Source: JABWCQ01 sp964530625
Lineage (GTDB): Bacteria; Electryoneota; RPQS01
Direction: 5' to 3'
NCBI GenBank assembly: GCA_964530625.1
Contig: CAZHAK010000013.1
Location: 3,473-67,472 of the forward strand
DNA length: 64,000 nt
This document shows positions 1-7,583 of this stretch, in pieces. A program made the translations under genes and the position numbers. Within the stretch, counting starts at the first letter, position 1; each line of letters starts with the position of its first letter. The notes below the pieces were generated by a model that was given only the letters and a program-made list of their open reading frames with translations, was not told the DNA's origin and did not search any database.

Positions 1-940
1 TAAACAAGTTCGCACTCACGGCCTTGTAGTAGATGGTGCCGTTGGTGCACGTACCGGGGGTACCCGCGGTGGCAACGAGGTCGTCCCAATAGACGTTAAT
101 CTTGGATGTCGTCGTCGTGTTCAGACAGACATTTGACCAGGAAGACGACGTGGATCCGAGGCTCAGTTGTCCATTAGTATTGATGTTCACCGTTGTGTAG
201 TTCGTGCCGTAAAACGGGAACGAGAATCCAATGTTAGCATTAGCTTGACTGTCATCACCAACGGGTCCAATTGTCGCAGCGGGGTCGTTGCAGAGTTCAA
301 CAAAGTTGTATGCCACAGTGTCCGGAGCGACGTTATCAACCCAAACATAACCGAAACCATCCGGGCCGCCTTGTGCATCGAGGGGTTCGAAATCTCTTTC
401 GCGGGGCGCGAAATACTCTTCGAGCTCAGTGTACAGCTCTTTTTCGCCGTTTGACAACTGGATGCCGTCCTGGATGCGCAATCTCAGTTGCTCAAAGGTA
501 GCTTTGCGGTTATCAGCTTCATGGGCCGCGATAGCGGCTTGTGCGGCCGCATTCGGAGCGACGTAACCTTCGGGCGCGGTCGCCGACAACATAGAAACGT
601 CAGCAACGGGTTCCGCTTTCGTTTCATTCTGCACTTGTGCCTTCGCCTCGACGGGACTCGAGGCCTTGTCCAACGCCTCGACATAGCTGTCCGGGGCATT
701 AGCCAAGACGGAAGGCATCTTTAAGCTTGTTAACAAAGCATTAAGTTCTGCTCTCCGGGCGATCAATTCCGGCGTTTGGCCGTTGATCTGCATTTGCTTT
801 TCGACGTCCCTCAGCTCGATCCTAATCTGATCGCTGGCGGCGACCTCGCGCTTGATATTACCTTGATTCGCCACGGCGAAACCGATAATGCCACAACACA
901 AGAGGCCGGTTACAACATACATAAGCCATTTCTTGGTCAT
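1..940 (-). CDS. Secreted protein with coiled-coil N-terminus and beta-sandwich-like domain (3' end outside window)
   Basis: The reading frame opens with ATG at 940 (minus strand), 4 bases after a GAGGAGTG ribosome-binding site, and runs off the left window edge after about 313 codons, so the C-terminus is missing. The protein starts MTKKWLMYVVTGLLCCGIIG, a signal peptide, followed by a charged helical stretch (about residues 30-75) likely to be coiled coil and a low-complexity Ala/Glu-rich linker. After about residue 195 comes a Gly/Asn-rich domain with FSFPFYGTNYTTVNINTNG, a pattern common in extracellular beta-sandwich domains of secreted FCB proteases and adhesins. A T9SS tail beyond the window edge would fit this genome but cannot be seen. 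No function can be assigned beyond secreted or surface protein. Confidence 0.8.
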   Translation of the reverse strand, partial: MTKKWLMYVVTGLLCCGIIGFAVANQGNIKREVAASDQIRIELRDVEKQMQINGQTPELIARRAELNALLTSLKMPSVLANAPDSYVEALDKASSPVEAKAQVQNETKAEPVADVSMLSATAPEGYVAPNAAAQAAIAAHEADNRKATFEQLRLRIQDGIQLSNGEKELYTELEEYFAPRERDFEPLDAQGGPDGFGYVWVDNVAPDTVAYNFVELCNDPAATIGPVGDDSQANANIGFSFPFYGTNYTTVNINTNGQLSLGSTSSSWSNVCLNTTTTSKINVYWDDLVATAGTPGTCTNGTIYYKAVSANLF

Positions 941-1043
941 CTTCACTCCTCACAACTTAGGTTATTGGGTCAATACAGTTGAACCCGAGACACAGATTTT
1001 TCAGTGCAGCCTTTTTATCCTACACCAATTCCACAGCACCACA

Positions 1044-1072
1044 AATATAGGCTTCAAACTGAAGTGAGTCAA
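1044..1072 (-). promoter_or_regulatory. Sigma-70-type promoter of the truncated secreted gene
   Basis: On the minus strand TTGACT (1072-1067) is followed after exactly 17 bases by TATATT (1049-1044). Transcription would start near 1037, giving a leader of about 97 nt before the ATG at 940. Confidence 0.7.
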
Positions 1073-1269
1073 CTCAAAATGGTTGAAAACAACACATTAT
1101 CCAATTGGGTGGGAACATAAACAATTTGAATAATAATAAGCAGTTAAAAAAATTTGTTATTTTGGGCAAAGAGTAGAAAACAAGAACTTATGAAAATTGG
1201 ATGTAAATATCCGGAGAGTACACGGCACAGTTTCGAGAGCTTGAAACCTCCTTAATAAGAGGCATAAAG

Positions 1270-1303
1270 ATTGGCCCGGACACATTAAGATGTCCGGGCC
1301 AAT
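1270..1303 (-). terminator. Strong hairpin (13-bp perfect stem)
   Basis: ATTGGCCCGGACA and its exact reverse complement are separated by an 8-base loop. It is followed on the minus strand by CTTTAT, only a weak U-tract. It probably ends transcription from the response-regulator operon as a backup terminator, or is an RNA-stabilising hairpin. Confidence 0.55.
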
Positions 1304-1311
1304 ACAGACTG

Positions 1312-1336
1312 CTAATAAAGCCTGTCTTTTTCAGGC
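1312..1336 (-). terminator. Intrinsic terminator of the XRE-CheW-HDOD-receiver operon
   Basis: On the minus strand GCCTG-AAAAAGA-CAGGC is followed by TTTATTA, about 70 bases after the receiver gene's stop codon. A second perfect stem, ACCCGGC-GATAGA-GCCGGGT (in plus-strand orientation), lies just upstream at 1356-1375. Confidence 0.55.
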
Positions 1337-1404
1337 GGGGTTTGTCATCGGTCTGACCCGGCGATAGAGCCGGGTGTTTCACAATTTGAGGCCTCGGATG
1401 GACG

Positions 1405-1833
1405 TTACGTCTGGCGCGCGGCCTCATGGAGGGCCGTGAAGTAATCTTTTGAAAACAAGCTCAAATCCGTGCCACGAGGGGAGAAGTCTTTGGTGATAAT
1501 GGCGTAGGCTCCCAGGGATCGGAGTTCGTCCTTGACGGACGGTTGATCATTGATCGGAAGCCCTGTGACCACAACGATGCCGGGATGAAGATTTCTTTCG
1601 AGCAGCTTCATGAGGACGGTGCGTCCGTTCATTCTGGGCATTTCGAGGTCGAGCGAGAGCACATCGGGCCGGTGAGTTTCGATGGAGCTAAGGCACTCGT
1701 CTCCGTCGGCGACGCTGGCGCACAATTCAAATCCGTCTTCATGCTCAATAAGCTGCTGAAGAACTTTTCGTACAACGGGATTGTCATCCGCAATGAGGAC
1801 CCGCACGTTACCTCCGCCGTTTCGTTTGATCAT
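1405..1833 (-). CDS. Stand-alone response-regulator receiver (CheY-like)
   Basis: A single receiver domain of about 142 residues. It has VRVLIADDN (acidic pair), VLSLDLEMPRMNG (phospho-acceptor Asp), VVVTG (Thr switch residue) and IITKDFS (conserved Lys). There is no output domain, so it presumably signals by protein contact, as in chemotaxis-type circuits. The start is uncertain: ATG at 1833 is used, but GTG at 1806 has a GGAGG 4 bases upstream and gives a protein beginning directly at VRVLIADD. An in-frame ATG further upstream lies inside the HDOD gene and is unlikely. It is last in the XRE-CheW-HDOD-receiver operon; ATG 1833 is only 4 bases past the HDOD stop. Confidence 0.88.
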   Translation of the reverse strand: MIKRNGGGNVRVLIADDNPVVRKVLQQLIEHEDGFELCASVADGDECLSSIETHRPDVLSLDLEMPRMNGRTVLMKLLERNLHPGIVVVTGLPINDQPSVKDELRSLGAYAIITKDFSPRGTDLSLFSKDYFTALHEAARQT

Positions 1834-1837
1834 ACCA

Positions 1838-2785
1838 TTAATCTGCAGTTGCCAACCGGAGGAATTCCCTCGCCCGGTCAATATTTTCCTGAATTTCTTC
1901 GACAAAGGCTTGAATGTCGAGGGAAAGGATGCTTTCATTTTCTTTGGCGAGCACTTCCCACGCGGGGTTTTGCGCAAGCTGTTCGTTCAGAATCTTCCGG
2001 GTGTCTTCCTCTAGGATAGCTCGAGCCAGACTTGCCGCCAGATGGACAATGGCTGTCAAGGTGGCGCTTTCATGTTCAATGCCCGGCTGATGATGATAGC
2101 GAATACATTCGACAATCGCATTGGGCAGAGACCATTTGCCGGCAAGCCATGCGCCGACTTCAGCATGGTCTGTTCCGAGGATCCGTTGTTCTGCGACAAT
2201 CGACGGTAGATTTTCGTCTTCAGCGAGTTTGAACGCCTGTCCCAGTTCCTTGGGGAAGTATTGATGCAGGAGGATTTTGCCAATATTGTGCAGCAGCCCC
2301 GCGGTGAACTCGATGCCGTGTAAACGCAGGTGTAGTTTGGCGGCGAGGACGCGCGCGACTTCGCCCGTGCCGGCGCTGTGCTCCCAGAACACATCGCGCT
2401 GAAACATCACATCCTGACCTTGATTCGGGAAGGATTTCAGGACAGAAATGGAGGTCACGAGGCTTGAAACTTCCCTCATTCCGAGCACGACCAGGGCCAT
2501 GTTCAGGGATTCAACTCTGCGGGGCATGCCGTAGAACGCGCTATTCGAGACCCTCAGGATTTTTCCGGTCATGGAGGGGTCATTGCGGATAATGCGAACT
2601 ATTTCGGACATGCCGGCCATGGGATCATTGGCCAAGCGGGAAACTTCGAGTGCGATGGTCGGCAGAGTCGGGAGATCATTCGCCTCTTGCAGCTTCTGCA
2701 TGACCTGTTTGCTGCGCGCCGGATCGCCGACGATCAACTCTTCGGACGGATCAACAGCCGCGAAGCTGTGGGAGGGGTTCTTCAT
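1838..2785 (-). CDS. HDOD domain signalling protein
   Basis: A protein of 315 residues. The central region carries HDOD-family features: an N-terminal helix with LPTLPTIALEVSRL, then NDPSMTGKILRVSNSAFYG, GLLHNIGKILL, and TDHAEVGAWLAGKWSLP with RYHH. HDOD proteins are non-catalytic relatives of HD phosphohydrolases found in chemotaxis and second-messenger circuits. The degenerate metal-binding residues fit that class. Its ATG overlaps the stop of the CheW gene by four bases (ATGA), so the two are translationally coupled. Residues 1-35 are a short leader and there is no membrane segment, so the protein is cytoplasmic. The signal it transmits is unknown. Confidence 0.9.
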   Translation of the reverse strand: MKNPSHSFAAVDPSEELIVGDPARSKQVMQKLQEANDLPTLPTIALEVSRLANDPMAGMSEIVRIIRNDPSMTGKILRVSNSAFYGMPRRVESLNMALVVLGMREVSSLVTSISVLKSFPNQGQDVMFQRDVFWEHSAGTGEVARVLAAKLHLRLHGIEFTAGLLHNIGKILLHQYFPKELGQAFKLAEDENLPSIVAEQRILGTDHAEVGAWLAGKWSLPNAIVECIRYHHQPGIEHESATLTAIVHLAASLARAILEEDTRKILNEQLAQNPAWEVLAKENESILSLDIQAFVEEIQENIDRAREFLRLATAD

Positions 2786-3258
2786 TCATACTCCGATTTC
2801 ACGACGGTTTTCGGTTTGGCAAGTTCATTCAGATTCAACCAGAAAACATCACCCTGCCGTGTCACGGTACGCGCCCGGGCAGGTAGCGGGGAGCATTGTA
2901 GGTCGGTATTAAGCAGACCGCGAGAGTTGACGGGGATGACTTCATCCGCCAAATCAAAGACCAGGGCGATTTGCTCTTGGTGCCACTCGACGACAGCGAG
3001 GGTCGGCAGCAACGTGGGTTGGTTAGAAGGCCGTGGTTGTTTACGCAAGTCGAGTACGGGAAAACGTCCATGCTTGAGCTGCACAAGTCCTTCAAAGCCC
3101 ATTTCCGTATTGGGAATGAGCGGCAAATCGCTGTAAAGGCCAATAATCTCGTCCACAGCGAGTGCGTATCGCCAACTACCCAGTCTGAAACAAACGAGTT
3201 TAGTTGACGGAGCTGCAGGGGCGGCGGCACGGCGCGGCCTATTGGGAGCGACAACCAT
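2782..3258 (-). CDS. CheW-like coupling protein
   Basis: A protein of 158 residues. After a basic, Ala/Pro-rich N-terminus (about 20 residues) it contains a CheW fold: LVCFRLGSWRYALAVDEI, then a G(F/L)VQLKHGRFPVLDLR strand-loop and an ALVFDLADEVIPV segment. CheW domains link receptors to the histidine kinase CheA. No receptor, CheA or flagellar gene is in the window, so this copy may serve a non-motility circuit with the HDOD and receiver proteins that follow. No clear ribosome-binding site precedes the ATG, which lies 2 bases past the stop of the XRE gene, suggesting coupled translation. Confidence 0.88.
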   Translation of the reverse strand: MVVAPNRPRRAAAPAAPSTKLVCFRLGSWRYALAVDEIIGLYSDLPLIPNTEMGFEGLVQLKHGRFPVLDLRKQPRPSNQPTLLPTLAVVEWHQEQIALVFDLADEVIPVNSRGLLNTDLQCSPLPARARTVTRQGDVFWLNLNELAKPKTVVKSEYE

Positions 3259-3260
3259 AA

Positions 3261-3455
3261 TTATTGTTGTTTGAGTTTTTTCTCAAGCCCGAGTAACAGT
3301 CTGGCAGCGATTCTATTGGGGCTGGACTTGCCATTTTCCCAGCGGTTGACCGTGGAAAAAGTCACGCCGATGAGATGGGCAAAGTCTTCTTGAGTGAGCT
3401 GCATACGATGCCGGATTTGGCGGATACGCTCGGCGTCCATTCGCATTTGATCCAA
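3261..3455 (-). CDS. XRE/Cro-type helix-turn-helix regulator
   Basis: A small protein of 64 residues made almost entirely of one HTH domain. It carries TQEDFAHLIGVTFSTVNRWE with the recognition helix STVNRWENGKS, as in Cro/CI and MqsA-like regulators. The TTG at 3455 has GGAGA 5 bases upstream and is preferred; ATG codons at 3446 and 3440 are alternatives. It is the first gene of the operon with CheW, HDOD and receiver proteins and probably controls that operon. With no ligand or sensor domain, it must act alone, through a partner or by autoregulation. Confidence 0.85.
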   Translation of the reverse strand: MDQMRMDAERIRQIRHRMQLTQEDFAHLIGVTFSTVNRWENGKSSPNRIAARLLLGLEKKLKQQ

Positions 3456-3723
3456 GAGAGTCTCCGGGAAGTTAGGGGTCAGTTAGAAATATCAACATCT
3501 TGACGGAGTGCAATAGCTGGGCCATTGCGAAGTCTATGGCGAGGGAAGGCTCTCGAACAGAGTTAAGACAATTTTTAACAAAAGTTTAATAAGTGAACAA
3601 AGAGCAGGCATAAGATAGGGCGCGGGAGGAAGAAATGGCGAGGAATGGGGTACGAGTGGACGAAACTGGCCGGGAGAAGGGAAGCAGGTGAAACGGGGGA
3701 AAAACCGAAGCGAAAGCCGGGTC

Positions 3724-4353
3724 TTATGAGGAGTAGAGTCCGCCGGTAGAGTCCATCCAGTCGGCAATTTGGCTGGCTAAATCGGGCAGGTCGCCGCTGG
3801 AAACATCGAGTTTCAGGACACGGAGCAGCGAGTTATCCGCGAGCTGTTGAAGATAGTCTTGTTCTTTGAGATAGATTGAGAGATCGTCGTACTGAGATGG
3901 ATTGCCGCTGACTTTCAGGCGCTCTTCACGCGCGGCTTCAAAGGTGGAAGGTTGACGAACACAGAGGACGATACGATAGTTCAGTGGAAGCAATCTTTCT
4001 TCAAGCCAACGGAAGTCGTAGATGCGGCCGCAATAGAGATTCTGGTGCATCATCGTGGAGAGGTGGAACCGGTCGATGATCCACGAATAGTATTGCTGGA
4101 GTTCAAAGAGTCGCATCCACGTGGAGTAGGTTTCCATCGCGAGCGATTCTTCGTCCTGATTAAAGTTGATCAATCCCCTGCCCCACGGGAAATCGGTGAA
4201 CGCACACCACTCTCCGCTGATGTAGGGAGAATGATAACGATACTTGCGCGGGCCGATGATGCGCGGATGCTCATTCAAGAGAAACCCGAGATCAGTTTTG
4301 TGTGTCAGGCGCGTACCTTCGAGAATAATTTTGGGACAGAGTTTGCCGCTCAT
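3724..4353 (-). CDS. P-loop nucleoside/thymidylate-kinase-like protein with altered Walker A
   Basis: A protein of 209 residues. It begins with a strand then EGTRLTHKTDL, which sits where the deoxynucleoside/thymidylate kinase P-loop should be. The usual Gly before Lys is His (GxxxxHKT instead of GxxxxGKT). Further on are IIDRFHLS, matching the DRS/ERS motif of the family, and VRQPSTFEAAREERLK, resembling its arginine-rich lid. The likely role is phosphorylation of a nucleoside or related small molecule, but the altered loop makes activity uncertain. Its ATG overlaps the tatC stop (ATGA), so it is co-translated with tatC; no functional link is obvious. Confidence 0.65.
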   Translation of the reverse strand: MSGKLCPKIILEGTRLTHKTDLGFLLNEHPRIIGPRKYRYHSPYISGEWCAFTDFPWGRGLINFNQDEESLAMETYSTWMRLFELQQYYSWIIDRFHLSTMMHQNLYCGRIYDFRWLEERLLPLNYRIVLCVRQPSTFEAAREERLKVSGNPSQYDDLSIYLKEQDYLQQLADNSLLRVLKLDVSSGDLPDLASQIADWMDSTGGLYSS

Positions 4354-5078
4354 GCCTGTTGTTTTTTGCGGCGGGCTTCGATGAGTACCCCGATCCAGAT
4401 AGCGGCTTCGTAGAGAATGATCATGGGCGAGACCATAAGCATCATGGTCAGGGCATCAGTGGTGGGTGTGGCGAAGGCTGAGAGAATGAAGATCAGGACG
4501 ATAGCAATCCGGCGGTGCTTGCGGAAGAAGCTGCTCTTGACCATGCCTGATGAAATCAGCACGGTCATGATCAGCGGTAGTTGGAAAATCACCCCGAAGG
4601 CGAGCAGGAGGAAGAGAATCAGGCTGACGTAGCTGTTCAGCGACCAGAAGTTTTGCAGACCTGATTCGGCAAACGATCCCAAGAACTCGAGCGCAGTGGG
4701 AAGAATCTGCCACGCGAAGATCACCCCGCCCCAGAAGAGAATTGTTGAAACGGTTACTATCGGCCAGAGCCAGAGTTTTTCTTTTTTTTGCAGTCCGGGG
4801 CCGACGAATCCGTAGATTTGCCACGCGACGAAGGGTGAAGCTAACAGGACTCCAAGCAGAAGCGAAATCTTTAATTCAATAATGAAACCGTCCGAGGGGC
4901 CAAGCAGAGAAAGAGTACCGGGAACGGATTTCCGAAAAGGCTCCATCAGGAAATCACGGGCACGGTCGGCCAAGGCGAATCCCGCGAAGGCTCCGAGGGC
5001 AATGAACAAAAAGCTGCGCAGCAGACGCTTGCGCAGCTCGTCCAAGTGATCCCAGAAGGTTTTAGCTTGATCAGGCAA
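4350..5078 (-). CDS. tatC: Sec-independent protein translocase subunit TatC
   Basis: A protein of 242 residues with six predicted membrane helices. It shows the TatC signatures: HLDELRKRLLRS at the N-terminus, PFVAWQIYGFVGPGL in the first cytoplasmic loop, FQLPLIMTVLISSG, and KHRRIAIVLIF...SAFATPTTDALTMMLM. TatC is the receptor for twin-arginine signal peptides and, with TatA/B, exports folded, often cofactor-containing proteins. tatA and tatB are not in the window. The gene lies 25 bases downstream of yhhQ on the same strand and overlaps the following kinase-like gene by 4 bases. Confidence 0.95.
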   Translation of the reverse strand: MPDQAKTFWDHLDELRKRLLRSFLFIALGAFAGFALADRARDFLMEPFRKSVPGTLSLLGPSDGFIIELKISLLLGVLLASPFVAWQIYGFVGPGLQKKEKLWLWPIVTVSTILFWGGVIFAWQILPTALEFLGSFAESGLQNFWSLNSYVSLILFLLLAFGVIFQLPLIMTVLISSGMVKSSFFRKHRRIAIVLIFILSAFATPTTDALTMMLMVSPMIILYEAAIWIGVLIEARRKKQQA

Positions 5079-5103
5079 TCGTTGACTCTAACTAATTAGA
5101 ACG

Positions 5104-5829
5104 CTACTTTGCAGGAACAGTACCGCTGAAGCCGAAGGGAGTGAAGCGAGTGGCGGTGTCGTAGATGTCCACTTGTTCTTTGCGCTTCAGGAAGTTAACT
5201 GCCGCGTAGGTAAACGGAGTTAAGACGATTTCGACGCTGCATTTGAAGACGTAGTTGAAGGCCATCATCAACCAGAGATCGCTCATCGGAATCACGCCGA
5301 CAAAGGCGATCGTAACAAAGAGAACGGTGTCAATTCCTTCTCCGACCAGCGTTGATCCGATGGTACGCAGCCAAAGCCATCTGCCTTTTGTGGCGACTTT
5401 TAGTTTGGCTAAGATGACGGAATTTGTGAATTCACCGAAGAGATAGGCGACCATGGAAGCCAGTACAATGCGAGGAACGAATCCCAGGATGCTCGCGAAG
5501 GCTTCCTGATTGTCCCAGATACCCGCCGGAGGTAAGGCGGTGACAATGGCGAAGGTCAGCGCGGCCAGAATATTGGCAGCGAATCCCAGCCAGATCACGC
5601 GGCGCGCGCGGGCGAAACCGTACACTTCGGTGAGAATGTCTCCGAAGATATAGCTTAAGGGAAACAAGAAGGTCCCTCCGTCAAAGGGAAAGTTGCCGAA
5701 GCCGACGAGCTTGGTGGCCGCGATATTTGAGATCAACAAGACAGCTACGAACAGTCCACCAATGAGGTCGTAGTAGCGGAGACCGCTCGGGAGGTCTTTG
5801 GGCCGGATGATCCAGTTGGTTTGGGGCAT
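5104..5829 (-). CDS. yhhQ: Queuosine precursor transporter (YhhQ/VUT family)
   Basis: A protein of 241 residues with about six membrane segments. It carries the VUT-family hallmarks: LLISNIAATKLV, FPLSYIFGDILTEVYGF, and GEFTNS with a TIGSTLVGEGIDTVLF stretch. Members import queuine-precursor deazaguanines (preQ0/preQ1) for tRNA queuosine. This fits the divergently transcribed queG, which catalyses the last step of queuosine synthesis. The start ATG at 5829 is close to a 40-bp heptamer repeat shared with the queG leader. Function by family; confidence in the family is high, in the exact substrate moderate. Confidence 0.9.
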   Translation of the reverse strand: MPQTNWIIRPKDLPSGLRYYDLIGGLFVAVLLISNIAATKLVGFGNFPFDGGTFLFPLSYIFGDILTEVYGFARARRVIWLGFAANILAALTFAIVTALPPAGIWDNQEAFASILGFVPRIVLASMVAYLFGEFTNSVILAKLKVATKGRWLWLRTIGSTLVGEGIDTVLFVTIAFVGVIPMSDLWLMMAFNYVFKCSVEIVLTPFTYAAVNFLKRKEQVDIYDTATRFTPFGFSGTVPAK

Positions 5830-5840
5830 GAAGCGTTTTG

Positions 5841-5880
5841 TCAGAAGTCAGAAGTCAGAAGTCAGAAGTCAGAAGTCAGA
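5841..5880. repeat. Heptamer tandem repeat (TCAGAAG, 5.7 copies)
   Basis: The unit TCAGAAG is repeated without error five times plus five bases, ending in an A-run. It fills the space between the start codons of yhhQ (minus) and queG (plus). Such heptanucleotide repeats are slippage-prone and can vary in copy number. In frame on the plus strand they encode SEVRSQK repeats, which should not be taken as part of queG. Confidence 0.95.
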
Positions 5881-5921
5881 AAAATAACCACTCTTGGGCG
5901 AAATTGCAACCTTTAGATAAA

Positions 5922-6965
5922 ATGAGTTTGGAGCAGCGGATTGCGGCTCGGGCATGGGAGCTGGGGTTTGACTTGTGCGGATATTCGGCTGCGGGGCCGC
6001 CTGCGCGGGGGGCAGAGTTCCGGGAGTGGCTTGTTAAGGGGATGGCGGGGACGATGACATATCTGAACCGGTCAGCCGAACGCCGGCTGAATCCTGAGCT
6101 TGTGCTGCCGGGGGTGCGTACTGTGATTTCTGTGGGGCAATCTTACTTCACGGGATTTTTGCCCGAGGAAGTTCGCAAGGATCCCTCGCGGGGGATTATT
6201 GCCAGCTATGCCTGGGGGCAGGACTATCATGATTTGATGAAACACGCGCTTGAAGAGCTTGCGGAGTTTGTGCAGTCGGTTTCATCTGATGTAATGACGA
6301 AAGCCTATGTGGATACGGGGCCGGTGCTTGAACGAGAAGTTGCTGAAAGCGCGGGTTTAGGATTTATTGGCAAGAATACTCTGTTGATTCATCCGAAGAT
6401 GGGGTCGCAATTGTTTCTGGGAGAGATTTTGACATCTCTCGAGCTTGTGCCCTCTCCCCCGCCGAAGCAAATGCCTTCGTGCGGAAGCTGTACGAAGTGT
6501 TTAGATGTTTGTCCGACGCACGCTTTTCCCAGTGCTTATGTGCTTGATTCGCGCTTGTGTATTTCGTATTTGACGATTGAGTTTCGCGGCTCGATACCTG
6601 TGGAACTTCGAGCAAAGATGGGCAATCATATCTTTGGATGCGATGATTGTCAGACATGCTGTCCGTGGGTGAATCGGTTCTCGACTTTGACGAGACAGCG
6701 GGCTTATGATAATACTCTCGAACGAAAGGCTCCGAAACTTGCCGATCTTGCGCGACTGAATGAGCAGGAGTTTATGGAGATATTTAGGGGGAGCGCGGTG
6801 CTGAGACCGAAGTACGAAGGGTTTATGCGGAATGTTGCGATAGCGATTGGGAATTGGAATTCAAAAGAAAAAATGGATGTGCTTCATCCGCTGTTGAAGC
6901 ATGAGAGTTTGTTGGTGCGGGAACATGCGGAGTGGGCCGGCAAGCAATTGAGTTATCGGGACTAA
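5922..6965 (+). CDS. queG: Epoxyqueuosine reductase QueG
   Basis: A protein of 347 residues. QueG reduces epoxyqueuosine to queuosine in tRNA, using cobalamin and two [4Fe-4S] clusters. Visible signatures are the catalytic Asp in YVDTGP (about residue 131), GLGFIGKNTLLI, the ferredoxin motif C187-x2-C190-x2-C193-x3-C197-P, CISYLTIE, and the second set C240-x2-C243-x2-C246-C247-P. A C-terminal helical repeat region follows (RNVAIAIGNW). The ATG at 5922 is chosen because MSLEQRIAARAWELGFD matches the usual N-terminus; an upstream TTG frame through the heptamer repeat is rejected. It is divergent from yhhQ, the queuosine-precursor importer. Confidence 0.95.
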   Translation: MSLEQRIAARAWELGFDLCGYSAAGPPARGAEFREWLVKGMAGTMTYLNRSAERRLNPELVLPGVRTVISVGQSYFTGFLPEEVRKDPSRGIIASYAWGQDYHDLMKHALEELAEFVQSVSSDVMTKAYVDTGPVLEREVAESAGLGFIGKNTLLIHPKMGSQLFLGEILTSLELVPSPPPKQMPSCGSCTKCLDVCPTHAFPSAYVLDSRLCISYLTIEFRGSIPVELRAKMGNHIFGCDDCQTCCPWVNRFSTLTRQRAYDNTLERKAPKLADLARLNEQEFMEIFRGSAVLRPKYEGFMRNVAIAIGNWNSKEKMDVLHPLLKHESLLVREHAEWAGKQLSYRD

Positions 6966-6996
6966 CAGGCTGATTTATTATTATTATGAATTCCTA

Positions 6997-7025
6997 TTGA
7001 CAAAGAGACCGTTTTCAGTTATCTT
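6997..7025 (+). promoter_or_regulatory. Sigma-70-type promoter of the Cys-rich/beta-helix operon
   Basis: TTGACA (6997-7002), a 17-base spacer, then TATCTT (7020-7025). Transcription would start near 7032, immediately before the 15-bp repeats. Confidence 0.7.
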
Positions 7026-7033
7026 TTTTGCAA

Positions 7034-7078
7034 GTGCACCAAAAGGCGGTGCACCAAAAGGCGGTGCACCCTGGGCGG
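7034..7078 (+). repeat. 15-bp tandem repeat in the 5' leader
   Basis: GTGCACCAAAAGGCG occurs twice exactly, followed by a diverged third copy (GTGCACCCTGGGCGG). Each unit contains the palindrome GTGCAC. The array lies between the predicted transcription start and the start codon at 7107. Confidence 0.9.
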
Positions 7079-7106
7079 AAAACATAGCAGAATTCGGAGG
7101 CTTGCC

Positions 7107-7583
7107 ATGGTCAAAGCACCTTCCACCACGACCGCAGCGATAATGCTGGCGGTTTTTTTGTGTTTGGGAAGTGCGAAAAGTTTTGCGCAGTGCGTGAGCG
7201 GAGTTGACTACGATTGTTCAGGTTCCTATTCAGACTGCGGGCATGTGACAACAGGGTGTACCCAGTCGTCGGTTTTTCAGGTCAACTTTAGTGGAACTTT
7301 CACAATGGGCGCAAGAATTGTAAACTGCACAAATGCTTGTGACTGCAGCTCCTGTGTCTTTGTTGAGAAAGTCGCAAGTGGATCCATCATAGACTCTGTA
7401 GAATCGGGCTGCTCGGTACAGATTTGCAGCAATACAATGACTCTCTGGCTTGATACAGGCTACGACTATCGTTTGTATGTTTGCAAGCGACCTTGCGACG
7501 ACGAGCACGATTACTCTGATTGTGATGAAGCATGCAAGGCAGAGGGTTGGCTCGTCAGTAATCCGGGGCCGAACTGCCCATGA
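7107..7583 (+). CDS. Small cysteine-rich secreted protein, family A copy 1
   Basis: A protein of 158 residues with a signal peptide (hydrophobic core LAVFLCLGS, predicted cut after AKSFA-Q). The mature part has at least 15 cysteines in motifs such as CTNACDCSSCVF and CKRPCDDEHDYSDCDEAC, suggesting a disulfide-stabilised extracellular domain. No known family is recognised. A second gene at 63693 encodes a protein with the same core: GCT-SS-F-V, GT, then a C-x4-5-C-x2-C-x-V pattern. The ATG at 7107 follows a GGAGG. The stop overlaps the start of the beta-helix T9SS cargo by 4 bases, so the pair is co-expressed. Role unknown. Confidence 0.8.
   Translation: MVKAPSTTTAAIMLAVFLCLGSAKSFAQCVSGVDYDCSGSYSDCGHVTTGCTQSSVFQVNFSGTFTMGARIVNCTNACDCSSCVFVEKVASGSIIDSVESGCSVQICSNTMTLWLDTGYDYRLYVCKRPCDDEHDYSDCDEACKAEGWLVSNPGPNCP

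Larger units (their letters stand above)
1073..1404. other. Gene-free stretch with three hairpins
   Basis: The gap between the two minus-strand genes spans 941-1404. Besides the promoter it holds an AT-rich, A-tract-rich segment (about 1075-1200) and three inverted repeats at 1270-1303, 1320-1336 and 1356-1375. No convincing coding frame is present. Confidence 0.6.

Noticed and set aside
1543..2019. Plus-strand ORF of 158 codons
   Set aside because: Antisense to the receiver and HDOD genes, with no domain or ribosome site.
3534..3767. 77-codon minus-strand ORF in the gap before the kinase-like gene
   Set aside because: No ribosome site or conserved pattern; Pro/Ser-rich composition reflects the purine-rich opposite strand.
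5838..5921. TTG-initiated extension of queG encoding SEVRSQK repeats
   Set aside because: It is translation of the heptamer repeat and adds nothing conserved; ATG 5922 matches the family.
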